Below are positions 20,855 through 29,274 of a stretch of DNA of 64,000 nucleotides, piece by piece. A program made the translations under genes and the position numbers. Positions within the stretch are counted from its first letter, which is position 1, and the number at the start of each line of letters is the position of its first letter. This DNA is from Marinobacterium profundum (GTDB lineage Bacteria; Pseudomonadota; Gammaproteobacteria; Pseudomonadales; Balneatricaceae): assembly GCF_001528745.1 (NCBI RefSeq), contig NZ_BCNS01000109.1:16041-80040 (forward strand), in the 5' to 3' direction. A model generated the notes under the pieces. It was not told where the DNA came from. It did not search any database and saw only the letters and a list, made by a program, of their open reading frames with translations.

Positions 20855-21086
20855 CTATCGACCAACACGCAGAATGGACGGCCCGAACCCCGAAAATCAA
20901 GACTCGCACCACCCTTGCTAACTATTCTCGACTGGCTTAACGATCCGGCAGGGTCACGTTCAGCTCAAGAATCGAGCAGTGATCGTTGTTTTCCAGCTGG
21001 ATGTTTACGCTGTCTTGATCGATGGCGACGCCCTGCTCATATAAAGAGCCGGATCACATCGAGGATTTCCTGATGCATCTGTACAT
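20855..21086 (-). pseudogene. Diverged 3'-terminal minE fragment, copy B
   Basis: Bases 20937-21029 encode on the minus strand [18 protein letters not shown] followed by [12 protein letters not shown] and a stop, the C-terminal third of MinE. Compared with the intact minE the coding part differs at six positions, all synonymous (for example GTA/GTG, AAT/AAC, GAC/GAT). Further upstream on the minus strand, the CGTATTTGCG sequence of true minE is replaced by a 22-base segment starting CCTGCTCATATAAAG, which breaks the frame, and only a short stretch (ATCACATCGAGGATTTCC) still matches. The 232-bp unit, beginning CTATCGACCAACACGCAG, is tandem with copy A. Confidence 0.85.
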
Positions 21087-21330
21087 CTATCGACCAACAC
21101 GCAGAAAGGGAGGTCCGAACCCCGAAATACAAGGCTCACACTACCCTTAATAGCCATTCTCGACCAGCTTAGCGGTCCGGCAGGGTCACGTTCAGCTCAA
21201 GGATCGAGCAGTGATCATTGTTTTCCAGCTGGATGTATACGCTTTCCTGGTCGATGGCTACGCCCTGCTCATATAAAGAGCCGGATCACATCGAGGATTT
21301 CCTGCTGTTTTTTCGGCAGGTAGTCAAAAA
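21087..21330 (-). pseudogene. Diverged 3'-terminal minE fragment, copy A
   Basis: A second unit begins with the same CTATCGACCAACACGCAG sequence and ends in a minE tail at 21169. It reads [14 protein letters not shown] and [12 protein letters not shown], with three synonymous and two amino-acid differences (Asp to Glu, Asn to Tyr) from true minE. It shares copy B's 22-base replacement (CCTGCTCATATAAAGAGCC...), so the two fragments descend from one altered ancestor. It continues to GGCAGGTAGTC at about 21326. Copies A and B fill the 625-bp gap between the hypothetical gene and minE. Confidence 0.85.
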
Positions 21331-21391
21331 ACGCAGCGCAGAGCCCTCTCTACAAAGCTCAGGACTCACACCACTCTGACAGCTATCTTCG

Positions 21392-21646
21392 TTAGCGGTC
21401 CGGCAGGGTTACGTTCAGCTCAAGGATCGAGCAGTGATCATTGTTTTCCAGCTGGATGTTTACGCTGTCTTGGTCGATGGCGACGTATTTGCGAATCACA
21501 TCGAGGATTTCCTGCTGCATCTGCGGCAGGTAGTCCGGTTGCTGGCGCTGTCCGCGTTCGTGTGCAACGATAATTTGCAGCCGCTCCTTGGCAACCGACG
21601 CAGACGAGTTCTTTGTTTTGCTGCGAAAGTAATCAAAAATGCTCAC
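21392..21646 (-). CDS. minE: Cell division topological specificity factor MinE
   Basis: The 84-residue product has the anti-MinCD helix ([15 protein letters not shown], about 19-33) and the C-terminal topological domain ending [12 protein letters not shown]. MinE drives MinD off the membrane and sets up the oscillation that keeps the septum at midcell. It starts with GTG at 21646, whose G is the last base of the minD stop (TAGTG), so translation is coupled. It is the last gene of minCDE. Two partial copies of its 3' end lie just downstream. Confidence 0.95.
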   Translation of the reverse strand: MSIFDYFRSKTKNSSASVAKERLQIIVAHERGQRQQPDYLPQMQQEILDVIRKYVAIDQDSVNIQLENNDHCSILELNVTLPDR

Positions 21647-22458
21647 TACTTACCTCCCAGCAGGCGTTTAAAGAATCCCTTTTTCTGCACTTCAAGGAAG
21701 CGATGTTCAACTACCTCGCCCAGCAAACGCGCCACGGCGTCGCTGTAGGCCTGACCGGCCTCTGTTTCCTGATCCAGTATCACCGGCATCCCCTGGTTTG
21801 AGGCCTTTAGCACGGCTTCAGACTCGGGAATAACACCGATCAGCGGGATCGCCAGAATATCTTCGACGTCCTGCACGCTGAGCATTTCACCGGCCTGCAC
21901 GCGGGCCGGGTTATAGCGGGTCAGCAGCAGATGCTCCTGCACCGGCTCTTCTCCGGCTTCCACACGACGGGTCTTGCTTTGCAGAATGCCCAGAATGCGA
22001 TCGGAGTCACGTACCGAGGACACTTCCGGGTTGGTAACAACCACGGCGATATCGGCGTAGTAAAGCGCCATCTGGGCGCCCTTTTCGATCCCGGCCGGGG
22101 AGTCGCAGACGATGTAATCGAAATCACGGGACAGCTCGTTCAGCACCGCCTGTACGCCTTCCTGACTCAGGGCATCCTTGTCGCGGGTTTGAGAGGCCGG
22201 CAGTATGAACAGGTTCGGTGTGCGCTTGTCCTTGATCAGAGCCTGATTGAGTGTTGCTTCTTTGTTGATGACGTTAACGAAGTCATATACCACGCGCCGC
22301 TCGCAGCCCATGATCAGATCAAGGTTACGCAGGCCAACGTCAAAATCGATAATGGCGGTTTTAAAGCCCCGCAAGGCAAGACCTGTGCCGATGGCGGCGC
22401 TACTGGTCGTTTTGCCAACGCCCCCTTTGCCGGAGGTCACCACGATAATTTTAGCCAA
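21646..22458 (-). CDS. minD: Septum site-determining ATPase MinD
   Basis: The deviant Walker A motif [10 protein letters not shown] (K11, K16) and [14 protein letters not shown] identify the ParA/MinD family; the amphipathic membrane-targeting helix [14 protein letters not shown] ends the protein. I place the start at TTG 22458 because it gives exactly 270 residues, the E. coli length, begins [12 protein letters not shown], and has GAGGAGAGG just upstream. An alternative ATG at 22506 overlaps the minC stop as TGATG and would add 16 unusual residues. MinD-ATP binds the membrane and recruits MinC. Confidence 0.95.
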   Translation of the reverse strand: MAKIIVVTSGKGGVGKTTSSAAIGTGLALRGFKTAIIDFDVGLRNLDLIMGCERRVVYDFVNVINKEATLNQALIKDKRTPNLFILPASQTRDKDALSQEGVQAVLNELSRDFDYIVCDSPAGIEKGAQMALYYADIAVVVTNPEVSSVRDSDRILGILQSKTRRVEAGEEPVQEHLLLTRYNPARVQAGEMLSVQDVEDILAIPLIGVIPESEAVLKASNQGMPVILDQETEAGQAYSDAVARLLGEVVEHRFLEVQKKGFFKRLLGGK

Positions 22459-22505
22459 CACCCTCTCCTCAGTTCTGCCTGCTTCAGCCGGTTCGCGAGT
22501 ATTCA

Positions 22506-23228
22506 TCAAAGCGCATCCACATGCAACGTGTCGTCTTGCAGATACACCTGTGACGGCGCCTTCCAGCTCAGTTCGCGCAGACTGTCGCTCAATTTAAAAT
22601 TGCCGGCAACGGACACCAGTTCCGCTTCCAGACTCTGGCAAAAAATGCGCGCCTGTACATCGCCCCGCACCCCCGCCAAAGCACGGCCCCTTAGAGGTCC
22701 GTAAACATGAATATGGCCATCGGCCAAAATCTCGGCACCTTCACTCACAGCGGCCATAACAATCAGGTCGCTGCCCTCCGCGTACACCTGCTGACCAGAA
22801 CGAATCGGGCGGGTAATAATTTTACTGGGGCGATGTACCAGTTTTTCCTCCACCACCGTACGCACCACCACTTCAGGCTCAGGCACCGCGGATTCAGGCA
22901 CAGGTGCACGTCCGCCCTGCCCGGCCGGAATCAGTACCAGCCCGGTAGCCTCAAGCACATCCGCCAGCGCCGTCGGGGCACCCTTGAATGCCATGGGGCG
23001 CAGGCCGAAGTCACGGCACAGGGCGATCAATTCCGGAAAATCGATGGCCGGAGCATCCGCCTCGAGCTTTTCAAGACTGATGACTACCGGAGTCTGATGG
23101 AAAAACATCGGCGCCTGACGCACTTTGGCACTGAGCTCAGCACTGAAATCGGCACGGGAATAGCGGTACAGCTCGAGTACGATCGCGGTTACAACACTTC
23201 CTTTTAACTGGAAGCTAAGTTGATTCAT
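22506..23228 (-). CDS. minC: Septum formation inhibitor MinC
   Basis: A 240-residue two-domain protein. The N-terminal FtsZ-antagonising domain (about 1-105) starts FQLKGSVVTAIVLELYRY; a Pro/Glu-rich linker follows, and the C-terminal beta-helix (from about 135) contains IRSGQQVYAEGSDLIVMAAVS, read as IRSGQQVYAEGSDLIVM, VSEGAEILADGHIHVYGPLRGRALAG, read as GAEILADGHIHVYGPLRGRA, the MinD-binding signature. It is the first gene of minCDE; the promoter should lie in 23229-23310. Length and motif order are normal. Confidence 0.95.
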   Translation of the reverse strand: MNQLSFQLKGSVVTAIVLELYRYSRADFSAELSAKVRQAPMFFHQTPVVISLEKLEADAPAIDFPELIALCRDFGLRPMAFKGAPTALADVLEATGLVLIPAGQGGRAPVPESAVPEPEVVVRTVVEEKLVHRPSKIITRPIRSGQQVYAEGSDLIVMAAVSEGAEILADGHIHVYGPLRGRALAGVRGDVQARIFCQSLEAELVSVAGNFKLSDSLRELSWKAPSQVYLQDDTLHVDAL

Positions 23229-23310
23229 GCACCTGGTCCTTCTGCTGCGGCAGTGCGCCGGCCCTAAAGCCGGTTATTCTACTGAACTTGCGTCATCAAG
23301 GGATAGCAAC

Positions 23311-23544
23311 TTACAGCTGATGGTCGTGAATGAAGGCATTGAGGCTGTCATAGCTCCAGGCTGAGCCATCGGGACAGAGGTGGCCGTGCTCGTTAAGCTT
23401 GTCGACCATAACCTTGAGATTATCGCCTTTCTTGCGCAAACCCCTGACAAACCCAATGGCCTCGTCAATACGAAGCTGGCGCGCCGGATCCGGTGCCTCA
23501 TTATCCTTCTTGCGTGTTACGACCACCTTGATTGATTTGCTCAT
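23311..23544 (-). CDS. Small hypothetical protein with HTH-like end
   Basis: A 77-residue basic protein. The second half (VMVDKLNEHGHLCPDGSAWS and YDSLNAFIHDH) has the NxxG...G..W....L pattern found in recombinase-type helix-turn-helix segments, suggesting nucleic-acid binding, but no catalytic recombinase domain is present. It stands alone between minC and ppiC, on the same strand as both. The function is unknown. The 228 bp on its upstream side contain only a purine-rich, degenerate GGGGCAA-type repeat at about 23633-23685. Confidence 0.6.
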   Translation of the reverse strand: MSKSIKVVVTRKKDNEAPDPARQLRIDEAIGFVRGLRKKGDNLKVMVDKLNEHGHLCPDGSAWSYDSLNAFIHDHQL

Positions 23545-23740
23545 TCTGCGTTCCTGCGCTGATGATTATGGGCAATATAATGCCGTTTTAAGACGCAGGC
23601 GCGCAAGTCTGAGAAAGATCATGGGTAACCAGCAGGAAAAGGCAGGGGCAACAAGGGGCAAGGGGCAGGAGAAAAGGCAGGGGCTAGCAAACGAATATAA
23701 AAGCGCGGGACGGGCCACAAACGGATTAAGCACTCAACAG

Positions 23741-23763
23741 CCGGGCGCCATGGCGGCGCCCGG
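23741..23763 (-). terminator. GC-rich hairpin after ppiC
   Basis: CCGGGCGCC (23741-23749) pairs with GGCGCCCGG (23755-23763) around a five-base loop, about 10 bases beyond the ppiC stop. No clear T run follows on the minus strand, so termination efficiency is uncertain. Confidence 0.5.
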
Positions 23764-23772
23764 TACGCAGGA

Positions 23773-24054
23773 TCAATCCTTGCGTGCGGTTACTTCCAGC
23801 AGGTGGTAACCGAACTGAGTCTTGACCGGACCCTGAACCGTGTTAAGCGGCGCGCTGAATACAACCTGGTCGAATTCAGGCACCATCTGGCCGCGGCCAA
23901 AGTTGCCCAGATCACCACCACGGGCGCCGGACGGGCAGTCGGAGAATTCGCGTGCCGCTGCGGCGAAATCGCCACCGGCTTCAATGCTGGCCTTCAGTTC
24001 CAGACATTTGGCTTCGCTTTTAACCAGGATGTGACGTGCACTTGCAGTTGCCAT
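23773..24054 (-). CDS. ppiC: Parvulin-type peptidyl-prolyl cis-trans isomerase PpiC
   Basis: From ATG 24054, preceded by GGAG six bases away, the protein has 93 residues, the same as E. coli PpiC. It is a bare rotamase domain: ARHILVKSEAKC, SDCPSGARGGDLGNFGRGQM, VPEFDQVVFSAPLN and TQFGYHLLEV carry the conserved catalytic and fold residues. No signal peptide is present, so it works in the cytoplasm. Reading from 24135 adds unconserved residues and is rejected. The neighbouring slyD encodes a second, unrelated prolyl isomerase. Confidence 0.93.
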   Translation of the reverse strand: MATASARHILVKSEAKCLELKASIEAGGDFAAAAREFSDCPSGARGGDLGNFGRGQMVPEFDQVVFSAPLNTVQGPVKTQFGYHLLEVTARKD

Positions 24055-24135
24055 GTTCGCTCCACTCGCTCTGTTGCGTTTGTCAGGCCCGTCAGCTTCG
24101 CCGATCAGAGCGTTGCTGACAACCTTTGGAATCAA

Positions 24136-24618
24136 TTAATGGTGATGACCGCCCACACCGTGGGCGTGGCCGTGGGAGACCTCTTCGGCACTGGCTGCGC
24201 GTACATCAGTGACTTCAACATCAAAGGTGATCGTCTTGCCCGCCAGTGGGTGGTTCGTATCCACGGTCACCATAAACTTGCCAACCTTCAGAACCTGCAC
24301 CTGGCGCGCGCCCTGGTCTGTCTTTACCGTGGCAACCATACCCGGGCGCCACTTTTTGGAACCCTGCAGATGCTTGAGCGGAATGCGCTGCTCAGAGTCT
24401 TCAGTACGGGAACCGTAGGCATCTTCCGGTGCCAGGGTCACACTGAACACGTCACCAGCACTGTGCCCTTCCAGCGCCTTTTCCAACCCGGCCATCATGT
24501 TCTGATGTCCGTGCAGGTACGCCATAGGGTCGCCCTTGCGGCTATTTTCCAGCTCGCTGCCATCGGCATCGTGCAGGTTGTAATGGAACTGCACCACGCA
24601 ATCTTTGGTGATCTCCAT
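24136..24618 (-). CDS. slyD: FKBP-type prolyl isomerase/metallochaperone SlyD
   Basis: The 160-residue protein (ATG 24618, GGGAG eight bases upstream) begins ITKDCVVQFHYNL and has the FKBP domain split by the insert-in-flap chaperone domain (about 65-130; GQ-like LEKALEGHSAGDVFSVTLAP, then AYGSRTEDSEQRIPLKHL). It ends in a metal-binding HGHAHGVGGHHH tail. SlyD isomerises prolyl bonds, holds unfolded proteins and delivers nickel to hydrogenase. The His tail here is short and has no Cys, so nickel storage should be weaker than in E. coli. Confidence 0.93.
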   Translation of the reverse strand: MEITKDCVVQFHYNLHDADGSELENSRKGDPMAYLHGHQNMMAGLEKALEGHSAGDVFSVTLAPEDAYGSRTEDSEQRIPLKHLQGSKKWRPGMVATVKTDQGARQVQVLKVGKFMVTVDTNHPLAGKTITFDVEVTDVRAASAEEVSHGHAHGVGGHHH

Positions 24619-24658
24619 CGAGTCACTCCCACCAGTTTTCAAAGCGCGCCAGTATCGT

Positions 24659-24699
24659 GCAAACACCGCCGACGGGCAAGTCCCGCCGGCAGTGTTTGC
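24659..24699 (-). terminator. Long-stem hairpin after the DEAD-box gene at 24723
   Basis: GCAAACACCGCCGACGGG and CCCGCCGGCAGTGTTTGC pair nearly perfectly around a short loop, 23 bases beyond the helicase stop on the minus strand. It separates that gene from slyD. No long T run follows. Confidence 0.6.
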
Positions 24700-24722
24700 A
24701 AAAGCGCCAGCCTCTGAATATA

Positions 24723-26075
24723 TCAGTCGTCGTCGGTATCGGGCACCGGCGGTTTTTTGGTACGCAGCATGGGAGCAAAGCCATCATCCGAAACCACCTT
24801 GCTCTTGGCGCGTCCCGGCCTTGGCCGCTCGATAGTACCTTTGAGCTTGTTGCGCGCCTTGCGTCCCATGGGAGCTACTGCTGCCTGTACCGGCACACGC
24901 GGCGGCTTAACCGGCTCAGGCACCAGTCCCTTGAACTTGCCGACCATGCCGACAATGGTGGAATACTCGATATCCTGCTGCAGCATGCGACGGATTCGAG
25001 TCAGGCTGTCCCAGTCCTTGGGGCCTACCAGGGAAATGGCATCACCCTTGGCACCGGCGCGACCGGTACGGCCGATACGGTGCACATACTCTTCACTGTG
25101 CCGCGGCAGATCGAAGTTGATCACCAGTGACACGTTGAGCAGGTCGAGCCCGCGCGATGCCAGATCCGTTGTCACCAGCACCTGTTGCTGACCGCGACTG
25201 AAACCATCCATGATGCGATTACGTTCGCTCTGGGCCAGCTCACCGCTGAGCGCTGCAGTTTTAAGGCCGCGCTCACCGAGCCACTGGGCCAGGCGTTCGG
25301 TATCGCCGCGGGTAGCGGTGAAGATAATCACCTGCTGAAATTTTTCATCGTTCAGCAGATGTGCCAGCAGTGCCTGCTTGTGATCCAGATGATCGCACAG
25401 GAAAAAGCGCTGGCGAATATCGTCATGGGGCCGGGTAATGGCATCAATGGCGATACGTTTGGGGTCCTTCAACAAATCACTGGCCAGGGTTTCAACTTCG
25501 GCATGATCCAGCGTGGCCGAGAACAGCAGCGTCTGGCGCAGGCGGTGATTGGCCGCCGTATTGATCTGGCGTAGCTGTTCGGCAAAGCCCAGATCCAGCA
25601 TGCGGTCAGCTTCATCCAGCACCAGCATCTCAAGGCCTGCCAGCACCAGGGTACGGGCGTCCAGGTGGTTCGCCAGACGCCCAGGAGTGGCGACGACAAA
25701 GTCCGGATCGCGCTTGAGCATCTTTTCCTGGTCGTTGAAGTTTTCGCCGCCCTGAATGAGCACACCCTTGAGCTGACTGCCCGCCAACAGGGATCGCAGC
25801 TGGCCATACACCTGGCCTGCCAGCTCCCGTGTGGGCACCAGAATGAGCACCCGCGGATCCCGCTTGGTGAGGGACTTGCGCTTGGTGACCCGCTGCAGGG
25901 CCGGTATCAGGTAGGCCAGCGTCTTGCCGGACCCCGTCTTGGAGGACGCAATCAGGTCACGATCGTGAAGCGCAAACGGAATCGACTGCTGCTGAATTTC
26001 AGTCGCCTGAGTGAAATTCAGCTGTTCAAGCAACTTGAGCAGCCGTTTATCCAGGGGCAGATCGGTGAATAGCAA
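24723..26075 (-). CDS. DEAD-box RNA helicase (SrmB-like)
   Basis: A 450-residue DEAD-box protein with Walker A SSKTGSGKT (44-52), PTRELA, TPGR (130-133), DEAD (154-157), SAT, and [10 protein letters not shown], then a short Pro/Lys/Arg-rich tail ending in acidic PDTDDD. Overall it resembles SrmB-type helicases that help assemble the large ribosomal subunit, but the subfamily cannot be fixed by eye. It follows rapA by 65 bp on the same strand and may be co-transcribed with it. It begins at ATG 26075. Confidence 0.88.
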   Translation of the reverse strand: MLFTDLPLDKRLLKLLEQLNFTQATEIQQQSIPFALHDRDLIASSKTGSGKTLAYLIPALQRVTKRKSLTKRDPRVLILVPTRELAGQVYGQLRSLLAGSQLKGVLIQGGENFNDQEKMLKRDPDFVVATPGRLANHLDARTLVLAGLEMLVLDEADRMLDLGFAEQLRQINTAANHRLRQTLLFSATLDHAEVETLASDLLKDPKRIAIDAITRPHDDIRQRFFLCDHLDHKQALLAHLLNDEKFQQVIIFTATRGDTERLAQWLGERGLKTAALSGELAQSERNRIMDGFSRGQQQVLVTTDLASRGLDLLNVSLVINFDLPRHSEEYVHRIGRTGRAGAKGDAISLVGPKDWDSLTRIRRMLQQDIEYSTIVGMVGKFKGLVPEPVKPPRVPVQAAVAPMGRKARNKLKGTIERPRPGRAKSKVVSDDGFAPMLRTKKPPVPDTDDD

Positions 26076-26140
26076 GGTTTAACTCCAATCAGGGGTAATG
26101 GCCGGCAACAGTGCCGACCAGGAATATGCGCGGCGTCTGG

Positions 26141-29002
26141 TCACTCAACCACCGCGATGCGCAGGGCATCAAGCTCAAGATGAACCAGATCAATCTGTGC
26201 CCGAACCTGCTCCAGCTGCTGTTCCAGCAAGGCAATTTCCTCATCACGAATGTTGGGATTTACCTGAGCCAGTGCGCGCATGCGAGTAATCTCGGCGCCC
26301 AGCAATTCGTCGGCCCGGGCGCGAGCCTGCTCACGCACCTGCTCATCCTGGGTAGCGGCCAGCGTTTCGGCCCGTTCCACCATCTCGGCAATCTGTGGCC
26401 TGGCATGGCTCACCAGTGACTGGGCCGTGCGGCGCCCGACACGTTCGGCCAGCTTGTTGAGGTGGCCATGGGCGATAATGCCACTGAGGTTATTGCCGTT
26501 GTTATCAAACACCAGGCGCACCGAGTGCTGCCCCAGATAACGCTGCATCTGCAAGGCGCGCGGCGCTGTGCAACGCAGGTTGAAAAAGGCTTCGAGCAAC
26601 AGAGTGCCCGGCGGCAGCGGCGGCAGCTTGAGGCTGCACAGCGCCGTATTGCCAAACTCGCCATCGCTGATCAGCTCCATGGAGCCACTCACCAGCGGAT
26701 GCTCCCAGGTAAGAAACTGCATGTCCTCGCGGGACAGCGCCAGGGCGCGCTGGAAGGTAGCGGTAATGCCATCCTCCGGCAGACCCGGCAGGCTCGACAC
26801 CGGCATATGATTGCCCGGATGCAGCACCATGCTGTCGGGACCATGGGTCTGCTGCTCGACGCCGAACAGGTCGAACACCCGTTCCATGTAACCGGCCAGC
26901 TCCAGTGATCGGGACGCTTCGGCCACATGTTCGATCATGCGCGCGGCGGGCTCGGGCTGGCAGGAATTAAGTTCCAGCAAACGATCGCGCCCGGCCTGCA
27001 GCTGCTCCAGCAGCTCGTCGGCACGGTGGCGCGTGTCGTCCAGCAACTGCTGCAACTGTTCTTCGTCGTAGCACAGCAGCAGCTCGCGCAGGGCCGGTGC
27101 GAACTGCTGGAACAGCGCCTGGCCTGCCGGGCTGCAACGCTTGAATGCATTGATGCCCAGGTCAAACCAGTTCAGCAGTACCGCCTGCGGACTCTCCTCG
27201 AAATAGGGCACGTGAATCTGCACATCATTGCGCTGGCCGATACGGTCCAGGCGGCCAATGCGCTGCTCCAGCAAGTCAGGGTTAAGCGGCAGATCAAACA
27301 GCACCAGATGATGGGCAAACTGGAAGTTACGCCCTTCACTGCCGATTTCCGAGCAGATCAGCACCTGGGCACTGTCGTCTTCATCGGCAAAGTAGGCGGC
27401 GGCGCGGTCACGTTCCAGCAGGCTCATGCCTTCATGGAAGACAGCCGCCTTGACACCCTCAAACAGACGCAGCTGTTTTTCCAGCGCCCTGGCCGTGTTC
27501 TTGCGCGCACAGATCACCAGCGTCTTGTCTGCGCGGTGTTCACGCAGCCACTCGGAGAGCCATTCGACACGCGGATCCCAGTCGAGCCAGTCTTCGTCAA
27601 AGCCGGCTTCGGGATGCAATACGGCCTCAAGATTAGTGTCTACCAGCACGTCGGCGTAGGCTTCTGGCTGCACCAGTGGATAACGGTAAAGTTCGCGTTT
27701 GGGGAAGCCCTGGACGCCGTCGCGGGTATTGCGAAACAGCACCCTGCCGGTGCCGTGGCGATCCAGCAGACTGGCGATGGCATCGGTGACCAGATGAGCA
27801 ATATCGCCGTCTTCCAGCTCTGCGCGCAACGGCGCCAGTGCTGTTTCGCCCAGATAGTGTTCCAGCGAGGCCAGCAATTCAGGCGCATCACGCAGCTGAG
27901 CAAGTACATCTTCAGCCTGCAGTCGCTGCACCAGATTACTGATGGTACGGTACTCGGACTCTTCGTCGCGAAACGCCTGCAAGTCGTGGTAGCGATCCGG
28001 ATCCAGCAGACGCAGGCGCGCAAAGTGACCGTCCTGGCCGAGCTGTTCGGGCGTCGCAGTCAGCAGCAGCAGGCCGGGAATGGCCTTGGCCAGGGATTCG
28101 ATAACGTTGTAGCTATGGCTCGCCGCTTCTTCGCTCCAGCCCAGATGATGGGCCTCATCAACCACCAGCAGATCCCAACCCGCTTCCATGGCGGCACGAT
28201 GACGCTCGTCATCGCCGGTCAGGAAGGACAGGCTGCAGAGCACCAGCTGGGCGCTCTCGAAGGGATTGCCTTCACCGGCCGCTTCCAGCGCCACACAGCG
28301 CAGCGGATCCAGAATGCTGAATCGCAGATTGAAGCGACGCAACATTTCCACCAGCCACTGATGCACAAGGCTATCGGGCACCACTATCAGCACGCGCTGG
28401 GCACGGCCGCTGCACAGCAGCTGATGCATGATCAGACCGGCTTCCACGGTTTTGCCAAGCCCGACCTCATCGGCCAGCAACACGCGCTGCACGGGGCGGC
28501 GCGCCACCTGGCTGGCGATAAAATACTGATGCGGCAGCAGCTGTACCCGCCCGCCGAGCAGACCATAGGCCTCGGACTGACGATGGCGCTGCAAATGCTC
28601 CTGGGTATCGACCCGCAGCAGGAAAGCGCTGTTCTTGTCGACCTGACCTGCGAACAGGCGATCCTGGGGCTTGCTAAAACGTACGCGACTGTCGAGTTCA
28701 AGTTCGGCCAGCGTCAGGCTTTCGCCGTGCTGATCGGTGCCGTGATAGAAAAGACAGCCATTCAGCTCCTGACGCTCGGTGATCTGAAGTTCGATACCAG
28801 AAGTGGTACGAACCTTGTCGCCCACCGGGTATTCGACACGGCTCAGCGGCGCATTGGTCACTGCATAGGTGCGCTGTTCTTCGACTGCCGGGAAATTAAG
28901 GGTGACGCTACGCCCTGCCTGCTCGACTACAACACCGAGCCCAAGCTCCGATTCCGTGTTGCTTATCCAGCGCTGACCAGGGGAAAACTGCGGCCTTGAC
29001 AA
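26141..29002 (-). CDS. rapA: RNA polymerase-associated protein RapA (Swi2/Snf2 ATPase)
   Basis: The 953-residue product starts with the RapA N-terminal Tudor-like domains (FSPGQRWISNTESELGLG), followed by the Snf2 ATPase with DEVGLGKT (178-185), DEAH (282-285) and LLLTATPEQLGQDGHFARL, read as LLTATPEQLGQDGHFARL, then the helicase C lobe with CSEIGSEGRNFQ and RIGRLDRIGQ, and the RapA-specific C-terminus. RapA binds core RNA polymerase and promotes recycling after termination. The length fits E. coli RapA (968). It is divergent from the DEAD-box gene at 29275 across a 272-bp spacer. Confidence 0.95.
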   Translation of the reverse strand: MSRPQFSPGQRWISNTESELGLGVVVEQAGRSVTLNFPAVEEQRTYAVTNAPLSRVEYPVGDKVRTTSGIELQITERQELNGCLFYHGTDQHGESLTLAELELDSRVRFSKPQDRLFAGQVDKNSAFLLRVDTQEHLQRHRQSEAYGLLGGRVQLLPHQYFIASQVARRPVQRVLLADEVGLGKTVEAGLIMHQLLCSGRAQRVLIVVPDSLVHQWLVEMLRRFNLRFSILDPLRCVALEAAGEGNPFESAQLVLCSLSFLTGDDERHRAAMEAGWDLLVVDEAHHLGWSEEAASHSYNVIESLAKAIPGLLLLTATPEQLGQDGHFARLRLLDPDRYHDLQAFRDEESEYRTISNLVQRLQAEDVLAQLRDAPELLASLEHYLGETALAPLRAELEDGDIAHLVTDAIASLLDRHGTGRVLFRNTRDGVQGFPKRELYRYPLVQPEAYADVLVDTNLEAVLHPEAGFDEDWLDWDPRVEWLSEWLREHRADKTLVICARKNTARALEKQLRLFEGVKAAVFHEGMSLLERDRAAAYFADEDDSAQVLICSEIGSEGRNFQFAHHLVLFDLPLNPDLLEQRIGRLDRIGQRNDVQIHVPYFEESPQAVLLNWFDLGINAFKRCSPAGQALFQQFAPALRELLLCYDEEQLQQLLDDTRHRADELLEQLQAGRDRLLELNSCQPEPAARMIEHVAEASRSLELAGYMERVFDLFGVEQQTHGPDSMVLHPGNHMPVSSLPGLPEDGITATFQRALALSREDMQFLTWEHPLVSGSMELISDGEFGNTALCSLKLPPLPPGTLLLEAFFNLRCTAPRALQMQRYLGQHSVRLVFDNNGNNLSGIIAHGHLNKLAERVGRRTAQSLVSHARPQIAEMVERAETLAATQDEQVREQARARADELLGAEITRMRALAQVNPNIRDEEIALLEQQLEQVRAQIDLVHLELDALRIAVVE

Positions 29003-29274
29003 TGTACTTTACTCGCTTTCACTGCTGAATGTTTTAGGCTGCGCATAATAGGTGCTGGGGGCTCTGTGAACAAGTCGCAACGCGCCTTGATACCGCCAGC
29101 GCGACTTGCAGCCGCACCCAATCACCCTGTGCGCCCCCGTCTGCCCAGTTAACGACAAACGACAGGCGCTGGCACAACCTGACCAAAGCTGCAAAATTAA
29201 TAGGCGCCCGTGACGGCGCTTTTGCGGTATTCTATGCAGCCATTCAAACAGTCTAGCTGGCGAACCCCCGAACG

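Noticed and set aside
23633..23685. Purine-rich GGGGCAA-type repeat as a regulatory element
   Set aside because: It is degenerate and without a consistent unit; nothing ties it to a neighbouring gene.
26927..28999. 690-codon open frame on the plus strand
   Set aside because: It is antisense to rapA, whose motifs are complete; the translation has no domain pattern.
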